Of a stretch of 64,000 nucleotides of DNA, positions 8,651 to 17,614 are shown piece after piece. Numbering within the stretch: position 1 is the stretch's first letter; every line of letters begins with the position of its first letter. Below the pieces are notes generated by a model that worked only from the letters and a program-made list of their open reading frames with translations, was not told where the DNA came from and searched no databases. The stretch covers positions 1 to 64,000 of the forward strand of contig FMEL01000002.1 of assembly GCA_900066355.1 (NCBI GenBank), written 5' to 3'. The position numbers and the translations under genes are program-made. This DNA comes from an uncultured Ruminococcus sp. Its GTDB lineage: Bacteria; Bacillota; Clostridia; Lachnospirales; Lachnospiraceae.

Positions 8651-9529
8651 TTGTTAAGAAGAGCAGGATTCCTAAAGAAAGAGATTCATATCATCTGTCG
8701 GGAAATATCTCATTATTACCGCGCACTTAATTATGCCATACATCATATGGAAGAGGATGAATTTCAATATCAAGAGCATGTCTGTTTTGAAAGAAACGGT
8801 CTTATGCTGGATTGTTCCAGAAATGCTGTATTTACAGTTGAAAAGGTGAAATTCCTGATCAGGACACTGGCAAAACTTGGAATGAATGTACTTATGCTTT
8901 ATACAGAAGATACCTATGAAGTAGAGGGGCAGCCTTATTTTGGAGCCTATCGCGGAAAATACACCAAAGACGAAATAAAAGAGCTGGATGCTTACGCTTC
9001 AATGTTTGGGGTAGAGCTTGTTCCGTGTATTCAGACACTGGCTCATCTTTACAATGCGCTGAAGTGGCCGGGAATGGATAAGATTCGTGATTCTGCGGAT
9101 ATTCTCCAGCCTGAAAAAAAGGAAACTTATCAGTTTATTGAAAAGCTGCTCAGCTCAGTAAAAGAGAATTTTTCTACCAACAGGGTACATCTTGGAATGG
9201 ATGAGGCTGTCATGCTGGGACTTGGAAATTATCTAAAAGAAAATGGATATAAAAAAGGGTCACTGATAATCAGGGAACATTGTAACAGGGTCGTAGATAT
9301 TTGCAGAAAATTAGAATTAAAGCCTATGATATGGAGTGACATGTACATTACAGCAAATTCTACAGGCGGATACTATGATCTGCCCGAAAATACGGACTGC
9401 TCCAAATGGGAGCATGTGTATAAAATCAGCATATCGGTTTATACAGGAAATCAAAACTATTCTCACAGAATGGTTTTGGTTTCCTTTTTTGCTGTTACAA
9501 ATCAGTTACAACTGCATTATAGAATTTAA
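8651..9529 (+). pseudogene. GH20 beta-N-acetylhexosaminidase, truncated at both ends
   Basis: The central part is a clear GH20 (beta/alpha)8 barrel of the Firmicutes type: FERNGLMLDCSRNAVFTVEK, KLGMNVLMLYTEDTYEVEGQ, VELVPCIQTLAHLYNALKW, and the catalytic Asp-Glu pair in NRVHLGMDEA. Homology stops near 9410 at ENTDCSKWEH, after which the frame runs into unrelated sequence (a deletion junction). The N-terminal domain is also mostly gone: the frame opens at a TTG without a proper ribosome binding site. Intact relatives are over 600 residues and release N-acetylglucosamine or N-acetylgalactosamine from glycans. With the GH95 remnant this points to lost host-glycan foraging genes. Confidence 0.82.
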
Positions 9530-9537
9530 TGTATAAT
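9495..9537 (+). promoter_or_regulatory. Regulator box and promoter of the 9582 operon
   Basis: TTACA occurs at 9495-9499 and again at 9506-9510, an exact 11-bp period, as in direct repeats bound by PhoB/OmpR-type regulators. A TATAAT follows at 9532-9537, placing the box over the -35 region. The same double box precedes the lipoprotein genes at 11765 and 40967, so it is probably the target of the regulator encoded at 9582 (autoregulation). Confidence 0.6.
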
Positions 9538-9581
9538 TAACCTGTGAAAAGATAGTTATAAAAACATGTGAGGTAATAATT

Positions 9582-10247
9582 ATGAAGGCAAGAATTCTTG
9601 TGATAGAAGACGAAATGTCAATCAATGACCTGCTATGTATGAATTTGGAGATTGCAGGGTATGAAACAGTAGGATATCTGGATGGAAATGAGGCATATGA
9701 AGCAATTATTCAAGATCATGCGTTTCAGTGTGCACTTGTAGATATCATGCTTCCCGGAAGAGACGGCTATAGCCTGTTACCGAAACTGAAGCAGTATGAA
9801 ATCCCCGTAATATTTCTTACCGCAAAGGGAGATATCGCGAGCAAGATAAAGGGATTAAAAGACGGTGCGGAAGATTATATTGTAAAACCATTTGAAATGC
9901 TGGAAGTGATGGTCCGTCTTGAAAAAGTACTGGAACGTAATGGCACTGTACAAGAACAGATTCAAATTGGTGATGTCATCATTGATACTGCAAGTCGCAC
10001 TGTTACAAAAATGGGCATGGAAATCTATTTAAAGCCAATGGAATATAACTGCCTCATGGTGTTCGCCAAAAATCCGAATAAAGCACTGACCAGGAATCAG
10101 ATTCTGCAGGAACTGTGGAATGAAGAGTTCTGCGGAGAAACAAGAACTGTGGATGCACATGTGGGTCGTATCAGGAAAAAGCTTGGCTGGCAGGATAAGA
10201 TTAAAACAATTCCCAGAATCGGTTACAGGCTTGAGGTGGATTTATGA
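9582..10247 (+). CDS. OmpR/PhoB-family response regulator
   Basis: 221 residues. The receiver domain (about 1-115) has the acidic pair EDE near residue 10, phospho-acceptor Asp54 in CALVDIMLPGRDG, and the conserved Lys in AEDYIVKPFEM. The C-terminal winged helix (about 130-220) contains the recognition region LWNEEFCGETRTVDAHVGRI. It overlaps the kinase gene by 4 bases, a typical coupled pair. It is a close paralogue of the regulator at 38935: both share the N-terminal pattern of ILVIED followed by LCMNLE and AGYETV, and the LTAK receiver motif. It probably binds the TTACA-N6-TTACA boxes at 9495 and 11678 and controls the lipoprotein/ABC genes downstream. Confidence 0.93.
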   Translation: MKARILVIEDEMSINDLLCMNLEIAGYETVGYLDGNEAYEAIIQDHAFQCALVDIMLPGRDGYSLLPKLKQYEIPVIFLTAKGDIASKIKGLKDGAEDYIVKPFEMLEVMVRLEKVLERNGTVQEQIQIGDVIIDTASRTVTKMGMEIYLKPMEYNCLMVFAKNPNKALTRNQILQELWNEEFCGETRTVDAHVGRIRKKLGWQDKIKTIPRIGYRLEVDL

Positions 10248-11665
10248 AACTCTTAATAAAAATCTTTTCTCAGACTACATGTATCATTTTGTTGGTATCG
10301 TCAGGGATCTTTCTCTATACCACTTATTGTTGGAAAAATCAGAGTATACAGAATATCAACAGTTATGAAAGCAGTATATTCAGAACAAATATCTTACAGT
10401 TTGAAAATAAAACAAGCCTTTCTGACAATCAGAAACAGAATGCCGACAACGAAATGCGCCCCCAAATAGTTACTTATGCTTTTCGGCAGGTTTTTCATGA
10501 CAGCGCGGTTTTATATCTTGATGGAAAAATGACCTATAATGGAACTGTTTATGAATTCGATGTAAAAAAGTTAAGAGAATTATGTGCAAGTAAGGCAAAC
10601 ATGGTGGATCATGGCAGCAACAGTGATGGTCATGACCCTATGATCAGTCAGATAAATGGAAGGACACTTTTGTTATTTTACTATGGCAATGTAAATATGG
10701 GATATCAGATTGTTACTTATAAAGATATAACAGATGTAATAGAAAAAAGTCATCTGCTGTTTTTTCAGACGGGTGGATTTACTTTATCTTTGATCGTGGT
10801 AATGGGAATTATCCTTTATTTGAGCCTTCGAAAAATCACAGCACCGCTTACAAGCCTAAGAGAAGCTACGCTTCTTGTTTCTGAAGGTATTTATGATTTT
10901 AAAGTACCGTCAGAGGGCAATACAGAACTTGCGCAGGTAGGTGCAACCTTTAATTTTATGACAGGTAAAATAAAAGAACAAATTGAAAGTCTTTCTAACA
11001 TAAACCGGACACAAAAACAGCTTATTGGAAGTCTGGCTCATGAGCTGAAGACCCCAATGACTGCAATCATAGGCTATGCAGATACATTGCTTACTGTGCG
11101 CCTAACTCCGGAAAGGCAGGAGAAGGCTCTTATTTATATTGAAAATGAATGTCGCAGGCTTTCAAGACTTTCTATGAAAATGCTGGAATTAACCGGACTC
11201 TACGAAGCTTCGGAAGACTCATTCAATCCAGCTGAAATACAGGTGGATAATTTCCTGAAAGAAGTAAAAGAACTCATTGATTGCAGGCTTCAGGAAAAAA
11301 ACATCTCTCTTGATGTATTTTGTGAACCAAAAGAATTGGTAAAGAAGTTTGATCAGGACTTAATGATAAGTGTAGTGACAAATCTAATTGATAATGCAGT
11401 CAAAGCTTCCAGGAAAGAATCTAAAATTGTGCTTGAGGCAACCCCAGACCATCTGATGGTTCAGGATTTTGGAAAGGGAATACCGAAAGAGGATCTGGAA
11501 ATGGTGACGGAACCATTTTATATGGTAGACAAATCTCGTTCCAGGGCAAAAGGAAGTGTAGGACTCGGTCTTTCTTTATGTCAGAAAATTATAGAACTGC
11601 ACGATTTCCATCTGAAGATTGAAAGCAATCCGGGAAAAGGAACTACCGTCTCTGTTTTCTGGTAA
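10244..11665 (+). CDS. Sensor histidine kinase
   Basis: 473 residues. The first membrane segment is at about 8-28 and the second at about 175-197, leaving an extracytoplasmic sensor of about 145 residues. A HAMP linker follows, then the phosphorylation helix with His266 in SLAHELKTPMTAIIGYADTL. The ATPase domain has the N box NLIDNAVKAS, the G1 box DFGKGIP, the F box PFYMVDKSRS and the G2 box GSVGLGLSLCQKII. It forms a pair with the preceding regulator by a 4-base overlap. A paralogue lies at 39597 with the same FYMVDKSRSR signature. The signal sensed is unknown; the next gene, a lipoprotein, could act as accessory sensor. Confidence 0.93.
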   Translation: MKLLIKIFSQTTCIILLVSSGIFLYTTYCWKNQSIQNINSYESSIFRTNILQFENKTSLSDNQKQNADNEMRPQIVTYAFRQVFHDSAVLYLDGKMTYNGTVYEFDVKKLRELCASKANMVDHGSNSDGHDPMISQINGRTLLLFYYGNVNMGYQIVTYKDITDVIEKSHLLFFQTGGFTLSLIVVMGIILYLSLRKITAPLTSLREATLLVSEGIYDFKVPSEGNTELAQVGATFNFMTGKIKEQIESLSNINRTQKQLIGSLAHELKTPMTAIIGYADTLLTVRLTPERQEKALIYIENECRRLSRLSMKMLELTGLYEASEDSFNPAEIQVDNFLKEVKELIDCRLQEKNISLDVFCEPKELVKKFDQDLMISVVTNLIDNAVKASRKESKIVLEATPDHLMVQDFGKGIPKEDLEMVTEPFYMVDKSRSRAKGSVGLGLSLCQKIIELHDFHLKIESNPGKGTTVSVFW

Positions 11666-11676
11666 TCACACTAACG

Positions 11677-11731
11677 TTTACATATCAGTTACAAATCGCG
11701 AAAGATTTGGTGTAATGCTCGATGATATACT
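11677..11731 (+). promoter_or_regulatory. Regulator box and promoter of the lipoprotein/ABC genes
   Basis: TTTACA at 11677-11682 and GTTACA at 11688-11693 repeat with an 11-bp period, the same double box as at 9495 and 40857. A possible -10 (TATACT, 11726-11731) lies 37 bases after the second TTACA; the matching distance at the 40.9 kb paralogue is 36. This suggests a separate, regulated promoter for the genes from 11765 onwards. Confidence 0.55.
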
Positions 11732-11764
11732 TATAACAACCTTAGAAAGGAGATATTACCAGAA

Positions 11765-13249
11765 ATGAGAAAAAACATAAGAAAGTTTGCAGGAATAGTG
11801 CTTTGTATTGGAATGTTTACAGGATGCGCACAGACCCCGGATTCTTCTTTGGTAAAGCCGAAGGGGAGCAAGGCTGTAGATGCTTATACGGAAGCGGATG
11901 ATGTTAGCGGTTCTAAAGGAGAAGCATCTGAAAGTAAGAACGATGACGGTTCAGAGTCAAAGACAACCATCAGGAATCTCATTGATGCTCCTCAAAATTA
12001 TAAAAGCCATGTGGAAGATGACAGTGCCAAGCTCGTGGTAAATACAGATGCAAGCGTAGAAATTCCGGAAGTGGAAAAGATATCTGCTATTTCTGTCACC
12101 GCGGCAGAAGTTCCCCAGGAGCTTCTCGACCGTATTACAAACGCATTCTTCTCAGAGGCAAAACTTTATACCATGGATAGTTATTATGTGAAGACAAAGG
12201 ATGAAATTAAAAAAACTCTGGATGAACTAAAAGAAGACGTTGCAAACGGAAACCTGGATCCGTATAACTATGGAACAGACGATGATGGAAATTATGTCTA
12301 TGATATCTATGAAGATATTGAGACATGGGAACAGGAATACGAAACTGCTCCTGAAAAGAAAACCCTGACAGAAGCAAAACCTGTTGCCGGAAATTATTTC
12401 AATTGTGTTGCACAAATGCCAGACGATTCACAATACAACTATATAATATCTTTCGATGGCTCCGATACCTTGTCAGTCAAGATCAAGAAAGCAGCAAACA
12501 AGGACGGGGAAAAAATACCGGAGGATGCAATGTGGTGTGATTACGGATATTCTGAAGAGGAAGAAAAACCCACAGAAGAATCTATCGGGCTGTCCCTGGA
12601 TGAAGCAAAAAAACTTGTAAAGGAAAAAGTTGAAAAAATGGGCATCACAGATTTACAGTTTTCTAACTGGAATTACGCGGTGTGCAAAAGTTTTGAAGAC
12701 GATAATAGTTCAGGTGATTTTGGAAATGGATATAGAATTGATTATGCACGTACCATAAATGGTGTGCCGGTCACTCAGACAATTGCAAACGGTGGGGCAT
12801 TGGAAGATATGGACAGCACAATGGAAACATGGTCTTATGAAAGTCTCTGTTTCTATGTCGATAAAGATGGCATAGAAAGCATGACTTATTCAAATCCCTA
12901 CACAATTGGTAAAATAAAGACAGAGAATTTAAATCTTCTTTCGTTCAGCGAGGTTATGAAAATTTATGAAAAAATGATGGTGGTAACAAACGCTGATAAT
13001 ATGCAATATGAAAATTCCAGGGTCTATAATATTGATCGGATTGTTCTTGGCTATGCCAGAATATATGAGCCGTCTACTGACGCACACACAGGTATTTTGA
13101 TCCCCGTTTGGGATTTTTTCGGCAGCATGGCTTCAGAAAGTGAATATAACGGAGAAACAGAATCAAATACCAGTAAAGATCCGAATGAAAGTTTCCTTAC
13201 CATTAATGCCGTGGATGGCAGTATCATAGACCGGAATCTGGGTTACTGA
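11765..13249 (+). CDS. Secreted lipoprotein of the two-component/ABC system (DUF6034-like)
   Basis: 494 residues with a lipoprotein signal peptide (lipobox MFTGC, Cys21), then an acidic linker and a long extracellular part. The C-terminal part shares motifs with the lipoprotein at 40967: LIPVWDF, then a short acidic stretch, then LTIxAxDGSxI near the end. This makes the two a paralogous family always found after the regulator/kinase pair. From memory the family may be DUF6034. Start at ATG 11765 follows AAGGAGATATTACCAGAA. It precedes the two permeases by one base, so it belongs to the same operon as the ABC genes. A role as a ligand-binding sensor or immunity lipoprotein is an inference. Confidence 0.8.
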   Translation: MRKNIRKFAGIVLCIGMFTGCAQTPDSSLVKPKGSKAVDAYTEADDVSGSKGEASESKNDDGSESKTTIRNLIDAPQNYKSHVEDDSAKLVVNTDASVEIPEVEKISAISVTAAEVPQELLDRITNAFFSEAKLYTMDSYYVKTKDEIKKTLDELKEDVANGNLDPYNYGTDDDGNYVYDIYEDIETWEQEYETAPEKKTLTEAKPVAGNYFNCVAQMPDDSQYNYIISFDGSDTLSVKIKKAANKDGEKIPEDAMWCDYGYSEEEEKPTEESIGLSLDEAKKLVKEKVEKMGITDLQFSNWNYAVCKSFEDDNSSGDFGNGYRIDYARTINGVPVTQTIANGGALEDMDSTMETWSYESLCFYVDKDGIESMTYSNPYTIGKIKTENLNLLSFSEVMKIYEKMMVVTNADNMQYENSRVYNIDRIVLGYARIYEPSTDAHTGILIPVWDFFGSMASESEYNGETESNTSKDPNESFLTINAVDGSIIDRNLGY

Positions 13250-13250
13250 C

Positions 13251-14141
13251 ATGAGACAGGTATTTGGAATTGTAAGGTACAATTTCTTCGGATTTTTACG
13301 CAATCCCAAAGTTATTTTTATATTTCTGTTAGAATTTGTACTTAGTTTCCTGCTTACAGGCAGAATCATGGTTGTAATGGAGACCTACGATACACCGGTA
13401 CAGGCCATTGAACCATTTATCTGGACATTTGGGGATGGGATAGCAGTACTGTCCAGTTCGCTGCTCTTGCTTCTTATGTTTTCTGACCTGCCGAAGATGA
13501 CACCTATTACTCCATACCAGCTGACCCGGACAACCAAGAGGAAATGGCTTTTAGGTCAATTCATTTATGTTATTCTTGTAACTGTTTTATATACGGTTTT
13601 GATGCTGCTGTTTACGGCCGTGCTGTGTATGAAAAAGAGTTATCCAGGTAACCTGTGGAGCGAAACTGCGGCCATGCTTGGTTATTCAGAATTAGGAAAA
13701 AACCTGCAGGTCCCTTCTACAGTAAGGGTCATGGAAAGTATCTCACCCTATGGCTGTATGCTGCAGGTTTTCTTCCTTCTGTTTTGTTATTCGCTGACCT
13801 TAAGCTTTGTAATCCTTGTAGGAAATCTCTATAAAGGGAAGACTAAGGGGATGATTTTTGGTCTTCTTTACAGTGTCTTTGGTTTTTTATTGGATCCGAA
13901 AGTACTGGCTGCAATTTTACATAAAGAAAAATACGAAATGTATCAGGTAAATGTATTAATCTGCTGGATCAGTCCTCTGAACCAGGCAGTATACGGAAAA
14001 CATAACTTGGGTTATGATCCATTGCTCCCGAAAATCTCGCATTCCTATATGTTTTTTCTGGGTATTTTAGTTCTTCTTGCAGTTTTTGCAATTAACCGGA
14101 TGAAAAAATATACCTTTGAATTTCTTGGAGAAAAGACATGA
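13251..14141 (+). CDS. ABC-2 type membrane permease-like protein (first)
   Basis: 296 residues, almost entirely membrane segments: about six hydrophobic stretches, including VIFIFLLEFVLSFLLTGRIM, VLSSSLLLLLMFSDL and MFFLGILVLLAVFAI. A short N-terminal amphipathic stretch (RQVFGIVRYNFFGFLRNPK) is typical of ABC-2 subunits. It starts one base after the lipoprotein stop and is followed by a second permease and an ATPase, the composition of a two-permease ABC exporter. No substrate motif can be seen. Confidence 0.8.
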   Translation: MRQVFGIVRYNFFGFLRNPKVIFIFLLEFVLSFLLTGRIMVVMETYDTPVQAIEPFIWTFGDGIAVLSSSLLLLLMFSDLPKMTPITPYQLTRTTKRKWLLGQFIYVILVTVLYTVLMLLFTAVLCMKKSYPGNLWSETAAMLGYSELGKNLQVPSTVRVMESISPYGCMLQVFFLLFCYSLTLSFVILVGNLYKGKTKGMIFGLLYSVFGFLLDPKVLAAILHKEKYEMYQVNVLICWISPLNQAVYGKHNLGYDPLLPKISHSYMFFLGILVLLAVFAINRMKKYTFEFLGEKT

Positions 14142-14159
14142 TCGGAAGGGGGAAAACCT

Positions 14160-14888
14160 ATGTGGGGTGAAACAAAACGTATGTTTTTTAATAAGAATTT
14201 TCTGGCAGCATGGCTGATAGCCTGCATTTCCATCGCCATTGGACAGACTTATCCCAGCTTAAAAAAAGCACTGACATGTGGTACTTTTATCAGTATACTG
14301 GAAGGTTCCTTAAAAAGTCAGGCAGTATCTTTTGCCATTCCGGTAGCAGCCGTATTGCCATGGAGTGATTCCATTCTGCAAGAATATAAAAGTGGATTTT
14401 TAAAGGAGATACTTCCCAGAACGACTCGCAGACAGTATATCGAAGGTAAAGTCTTTTCCATTATGGTATCTGGTTTTATGGTCTGGACGTTATCTATACT
14501 AACGGTACTTTTTATCAATTTTATTGTGTTCTATCCGCTGGAGATAAAGGGTGCTATTCAGAAAGAAGCACTTCTGGACTTACTCATGAAGGCATTTCGG
14601 ACAGGGCTTATCGGAAGTATCATAAGTACTTTCGGTGGAAGCTGCGGGATTTTATGGGATTCTGCTTACATGGCATATGGGATCCCTTTTGTAAGCTTTT
14701 ATTTCGGAATTATCCTTCATGACCGCTATTTTAAGAATCAGATATGGTTTTATCCAGTAGAATGGATACTGGCTGATGAAAATTGGGGACCGGACAAAAT
14801 AGGAGTTTGGCTATTTCTACTGTTGTTTTTATTAGTAATGCTGGGAATTCTGGGAGGTGTTTTATATGGAAGATTGGAAGAAATCTGA
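14160..14888 (+). CDS. ABC-2 type membrane permease-like protein (second)
   Basis: 242 residues with about six membrane segments and the N-terminal pattern MWGETKRMFFNKNFLAAWLI seen in ABC-2 permeases. It starts 18 bases after the first permease and overlaps the ATPase start region by about 20 bases, so the products are likely made together. The two permeases are not obvious duplicates of each other. The complex would be one ATPase dimer with this heteromeric membrane part. Confidence 0.78.
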   Translation: MWGETKRMFFNKNFLAAWLIACISIAIGQTYPSLKKALTCGTFISILEGSLKSQAVSFAIPVAAVLPWSDSILQEYKSGFLKEILPRTTRRQYIEGKVFSIMVSGFMVWTLSILTVLFINFIVFYPLEIKGAIQKEALLDLLMKAFRTGLIGSIISTFGGSCGILWDSAYMAYGIPFVSFYFGIILHDRYFKNQIWFYPVEWILADENWGPDKIGVWLFLLLFLLVMLGILGGVLYGRLEEI

Positions 14889-15582
14889 AAAGACATTTAG
14901 TCTGGCCTGTAATCTGGAAAGAGCAAGTGGAACGATGCAGAACACCTGCGTAAAAATAGAACACGTGACCAAACGTTTCGGTGAAGACATCGTGTTACAG
15001 GAAGTAAATCTTTCCTTGAAAACAGGGAACGTCTATGGGATTGTTGGAAATAACGGTTCAGGGAAGACCGTTCTTATGAAATGCATCTGTGGGTTTCTTC
15101 CTGTAACTACGGGCACTATTTTTGTATTCGGGAAAAAAATAGGTCATGATGTGGATTTTCCTGAAAGTCTTGGAGTTATTATCGAGACTCCCGGTTTTCT
15201 TACACAATATACGGGCTTTAAAAACCTGGAGATCCTGGCAGACATGAATGGCCGGATTTCGAAGGCCGATATCCGCATAGTCTTAAAAAGGGTAGGATTG
15301 GATCCGGACATGAAGAAACCAGTCGGAAAATATTCCCTTGGAATGCGTCAACGCCTTGGTATTGCACAGGCCATTATGGAAGATCCTCTGTTTTTGATCC
15401 TGGATGAGCCGTTTAATGGACTGGATAAACATGGCGTGGAAGAAATAAGAGAACTGCTGCTGGATTTAAAAGCAGCAGGAAAAACCATTTTGCTGGCAAG
15501 CCATAATGAAGAGGACATCAGAATCTTATGTGACCACGTATATGAAATGGATGGAGGAATCTTAAGAGAAAGGACTGCCTGA
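14866..15582 (+). CDS. ABC transporter ATPase
   Basis: About 238 residues. Walker A is GNNGSGKT, the signature is YSLGMRQRLGIAQAI, Walker B is LFLILDEPFNGLD, and the switch His lies in LLASHNEED. The pattern (ETPGFLTQYTGFKNLEILAD) is that of the DRA/BcrA-type drug and peptide exporters. ATG 14866 follows GGGAGG and overlaps the permease gene; an internal ATG at 14935, nearer to the conserved core, is an alternative start. The long N-terminal extension before IEHVTKRFG is unusual and may favour the internal start. It powers the permeases encoded at 13251 and 14160. Confidence 0.9.
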   Translation: MEDWKKSEKTFSLACNLERASGTMQNTCVKIEHVTKRFGEDIVLQEVNLSLKTGNVYGIVGNNGSGKTVLMKCICGFLPVTTGTIFVFGKKIGHDVDFPESLGVIIETPGFLTQYTGFKNLEILADMNGRISKADIRIVLKRVGLDPDMKKPVGKYSLGMRQRLGIAQAIMEDPLFLILDEPFNGLDKHGVEEIRELLLDLKAAGKTILLASHNEEDIRILCDHVYEMDGGILRERTA

Positions 15583-15584
15583 TA

Positions 15585-16898
15585 ATGAGAAATTTATTTG
15601 TAAAAACGGCATTAGTATTGTGTACGACAATAATATTTCTTCCAGCTACCGTTTTTGCCACAGAGCCTCAAAACACGGAGATTACATCTGCTGAAGAAGG
15701 ATTTACGGACTCAGATCCGTCCGTATCTTATGAGAATGACAACTCGTTAACCCTTGATGAAAAAGAGGATGATTCTACGAGTACCGAACCTCCGAGTACC
15801 GAACCTCCGGCAGAGGATGAAAAGACTCCTGATAAAGCTGATACCGATAAAGAAAATCCGGATCCGGATATTTTTACATCAGGAGATGACTTTGGTGATG
15901 GTTCTAAATCGAATCCTTTTCATGTTGTAATAGACAGTGATAATCCGGAGGACGATAACGTCCCTCAGATAACAGATCCGGTTATAGACAGCGGAGGGTA
16001 CTCGGGCGGTGAGGGAGGAGGTAATTCAACATCAGACTCATCAAGTGAAAAAATATTACATAAACCGCAGGTATTATTAGAAGACAGCAATCTTTCAGGT
16101 GGACGATTGGAGGCTGGTTCTACAACAGAAATGTCGCTGACATTTCGAAATAAAAGCTGCAGTCAAAATGTATTTGGTTTAAAAATTTCCCTTTCTACAG
16201 AGAACAAAGGAATCGAATTTGAGAAAAACTCTTTTTATGTACAAGCCCTGGCTCCGGGTGAAGCAATTACTTTGGAACAGATGATTACTATAACAGAAAA
16301 CTGTGATCCCGGCCAGGCTGTCATTACTTTTTCTCTGGATTATGAAGATTCAAAAGCAACGGCAACTACCGGTACAGAAGCACTGTCTTTTCAGATTATC
16401 CAACCTGTTCGTGTTAAGTTGGAAGCTTCAGATATTCCATCTGTTTTATACACTATGGATACAGTAGAAATACCAGTAAAAGCAATGAATCTAGGAAGAG
16501 ACAAAATATATAATGCAAGTGTCAGCTTAAAAGCTGATGAATTAAGCTCAAACGATACTGCATTCTTAGGGACCATAGAGGCCGGAGATTTATCCCAGGG
16601 AAGTCTTCGCATATATGTAAAAGGAAAAACAGGAAAATGTGCAGGTCAATTAATCCTTACGTATGAGGATGCCGATGGCAAATCGTATGAGGACGAAATA
16701 AAATTCGATTCTGAAATCAAAGAAACCCAGATAAAGTCTTTAAAGGTTGAAGATGACCAGGAGAAAACCAATAACTGGTGGTATTCCATAGTTGCAGTTG
16801 TTGCAGTACTGCTTATTTCCATAATCCTGATTCTGGTCAGAAAGCTTCATAAGAAAAATATCCTTCTCGAAGAAGTGAGAAAGGCGGCTTCTCATTGA
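15585..16898 (+). CDS. Secreted, C-terminally anchored beta-domain protein
   Basis: 437 residues. An N-terminal signal peptide (ALVLCTTIIFLPATVFA) is followed by an acidic, Thr/Pro-rich low-complexity region that includes two STEPP repeats near residue 65. Two immunoglobulin-like beta domains come next (about 160-380); they resemble the CARDB/COG1361 'S-layer-like' repeats often fused to ABC systems. A C-terminal membrane segment (WYSIVAVVAVLLISIILILV, about 395-417) ends in a short basic tail. The gene lies 2 bases after the ATPase and overlaps the next by 4. The layout suggests a surface-exposed partner of the transporter rather than a substrate, but this is not shown by the sequence. Confidence 0.75.
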   Translation: MRNLFVKTALVLCTTIIFLPATVFATEPQNTEITSAEEGFTDSDPSVSYENDNSLTLDEKEDDSTSTEPPSTEPPAEDEKTPDKADTDKENPDPDIFTSGDDFGDGSKSNPFHVVIDSDNPEDDNVPQITDPVIDSGGYSGGEGGGNSTSDSSSEKILHKPQVLLEDSNLSGGRLEAGSTTEMSLTFRNKSCSQNVFGLKISLSTENKGIEFEKNSFYVQALAPGEAITLEQMITITENCDPGQAVITFSLDYEDSKATATTGTEALSFQIIQPVRVKLEASDIPSVLYTMDTVEIPVKAMNLGRDKIYNASVSLKADELSSNDTAFLGTIEAGDLSQGSLRIYVKGKTGKCAGQLILTYEDADGKSYEDEIKFDSEIKETQIKSLKVEDDQEKTNNWWYSIVAVVAVLLISIILILVRKLHKKNILLEEVRKAASH

Positions 16899-17602
16899 AA
16901 AGAAAAAAAATAGACAGCTTTACCTTATTTGTCATACTTCTGCTGGCATTGATACTTACATTATTAGGAATGCTGCTGGCAGGCATGAAAGAAGAAAAAC
17001 GGCAATTTACTGTGCTGCTCCCACTTGGAGATCTGGCTTATGATGAAGATTTTTTGCAGAAAGCGAAGAAGATAAAAGGTATAAAAGAAATCTGGCCAGT
17101 CATAGAAGTCCCGGTTGTCATCAAAATTGAAGATTATACGGAAACAACGACTTTTTCAGGAATTGATATGAATGCGTTTGGAAAAAATCCAACTCAGAAT
17201 GAACTGGGGAAGATGCCGTTGTTATTGCTGGGAAATGGTTCCCTACGGGATATGAAAGACTATAATAATCATGCCATTTCAAAAAAACAACAGGAAAAAT
17301 TTTTAGAGATGGGTGAAAACCTGAATATTTTTTATTCCCTGGATGAAAAAGAGAAGGATACTTCCAAAGCCATGGATGATCTTACCACTTTATCCGGCAA
17401 TTCCGCAAGAGAACCGCAGACCTCATATATGCCCTGTAAAGCCGCTGTAGTAATAGAAGGCAACGAAATCTACATACCCATTTCCCAGGCACAGGATCTC
17501 TGCAGAGAAATAGGAGAGCCTTCTGAGATCAGTAAAGTATATCTAAAAATAAATGGAAAAAATAATCTGGAGAACGCAAAGAAAATACTTTCAGGAATTT
17601 AA
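16895..17602 (+). CDS. Membrane-anchored protein resembling a MacB/FtsX periplasmic core
   Basis: 235 residues. It begins at a TTG overlapping the preceding stop (TTGA). One membrane segment lies at about 8-30 (FTLFVILLLALILTLLGMLL), followed by an extracytoplasmic domain that starts with a loop-helix pattern (YDEDFLQKAKKIKGIKEIWP) reminiscent of the MacB core of FtsX-type permeases. The three C-terminal membrane segments expected in an FtsX protein are absent, and the following DNA is an unrelated, truncated ATPase gene. The protein may therefore be a cut-off permease or a genuine single-span partner. It is the last gene of this operon. Confidence 0.6.
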   Translation: MKRKKIDSFTLFVILLLALILTLLGMLLAGMKEEKRQFTVLLPLGDLAYDEDFLQKAKKIKGIKEIWPVIEVPVVIKIEDYTETTTFSGIDMNAFGKNPTQNELGKMPLLLLGNGSLRDMKDYNNHAISKKQQEKFLEMGENLNIFYSLDEKEKDTSKAMDDLTTLSGNSAREPQTSYMPCKAAVVIEGNEIYIPISQAQDLCREIGEPSEISKVYLKINGKNNLENAKKILSGI

Positions 17603-17614
17603 CATAATATATAG

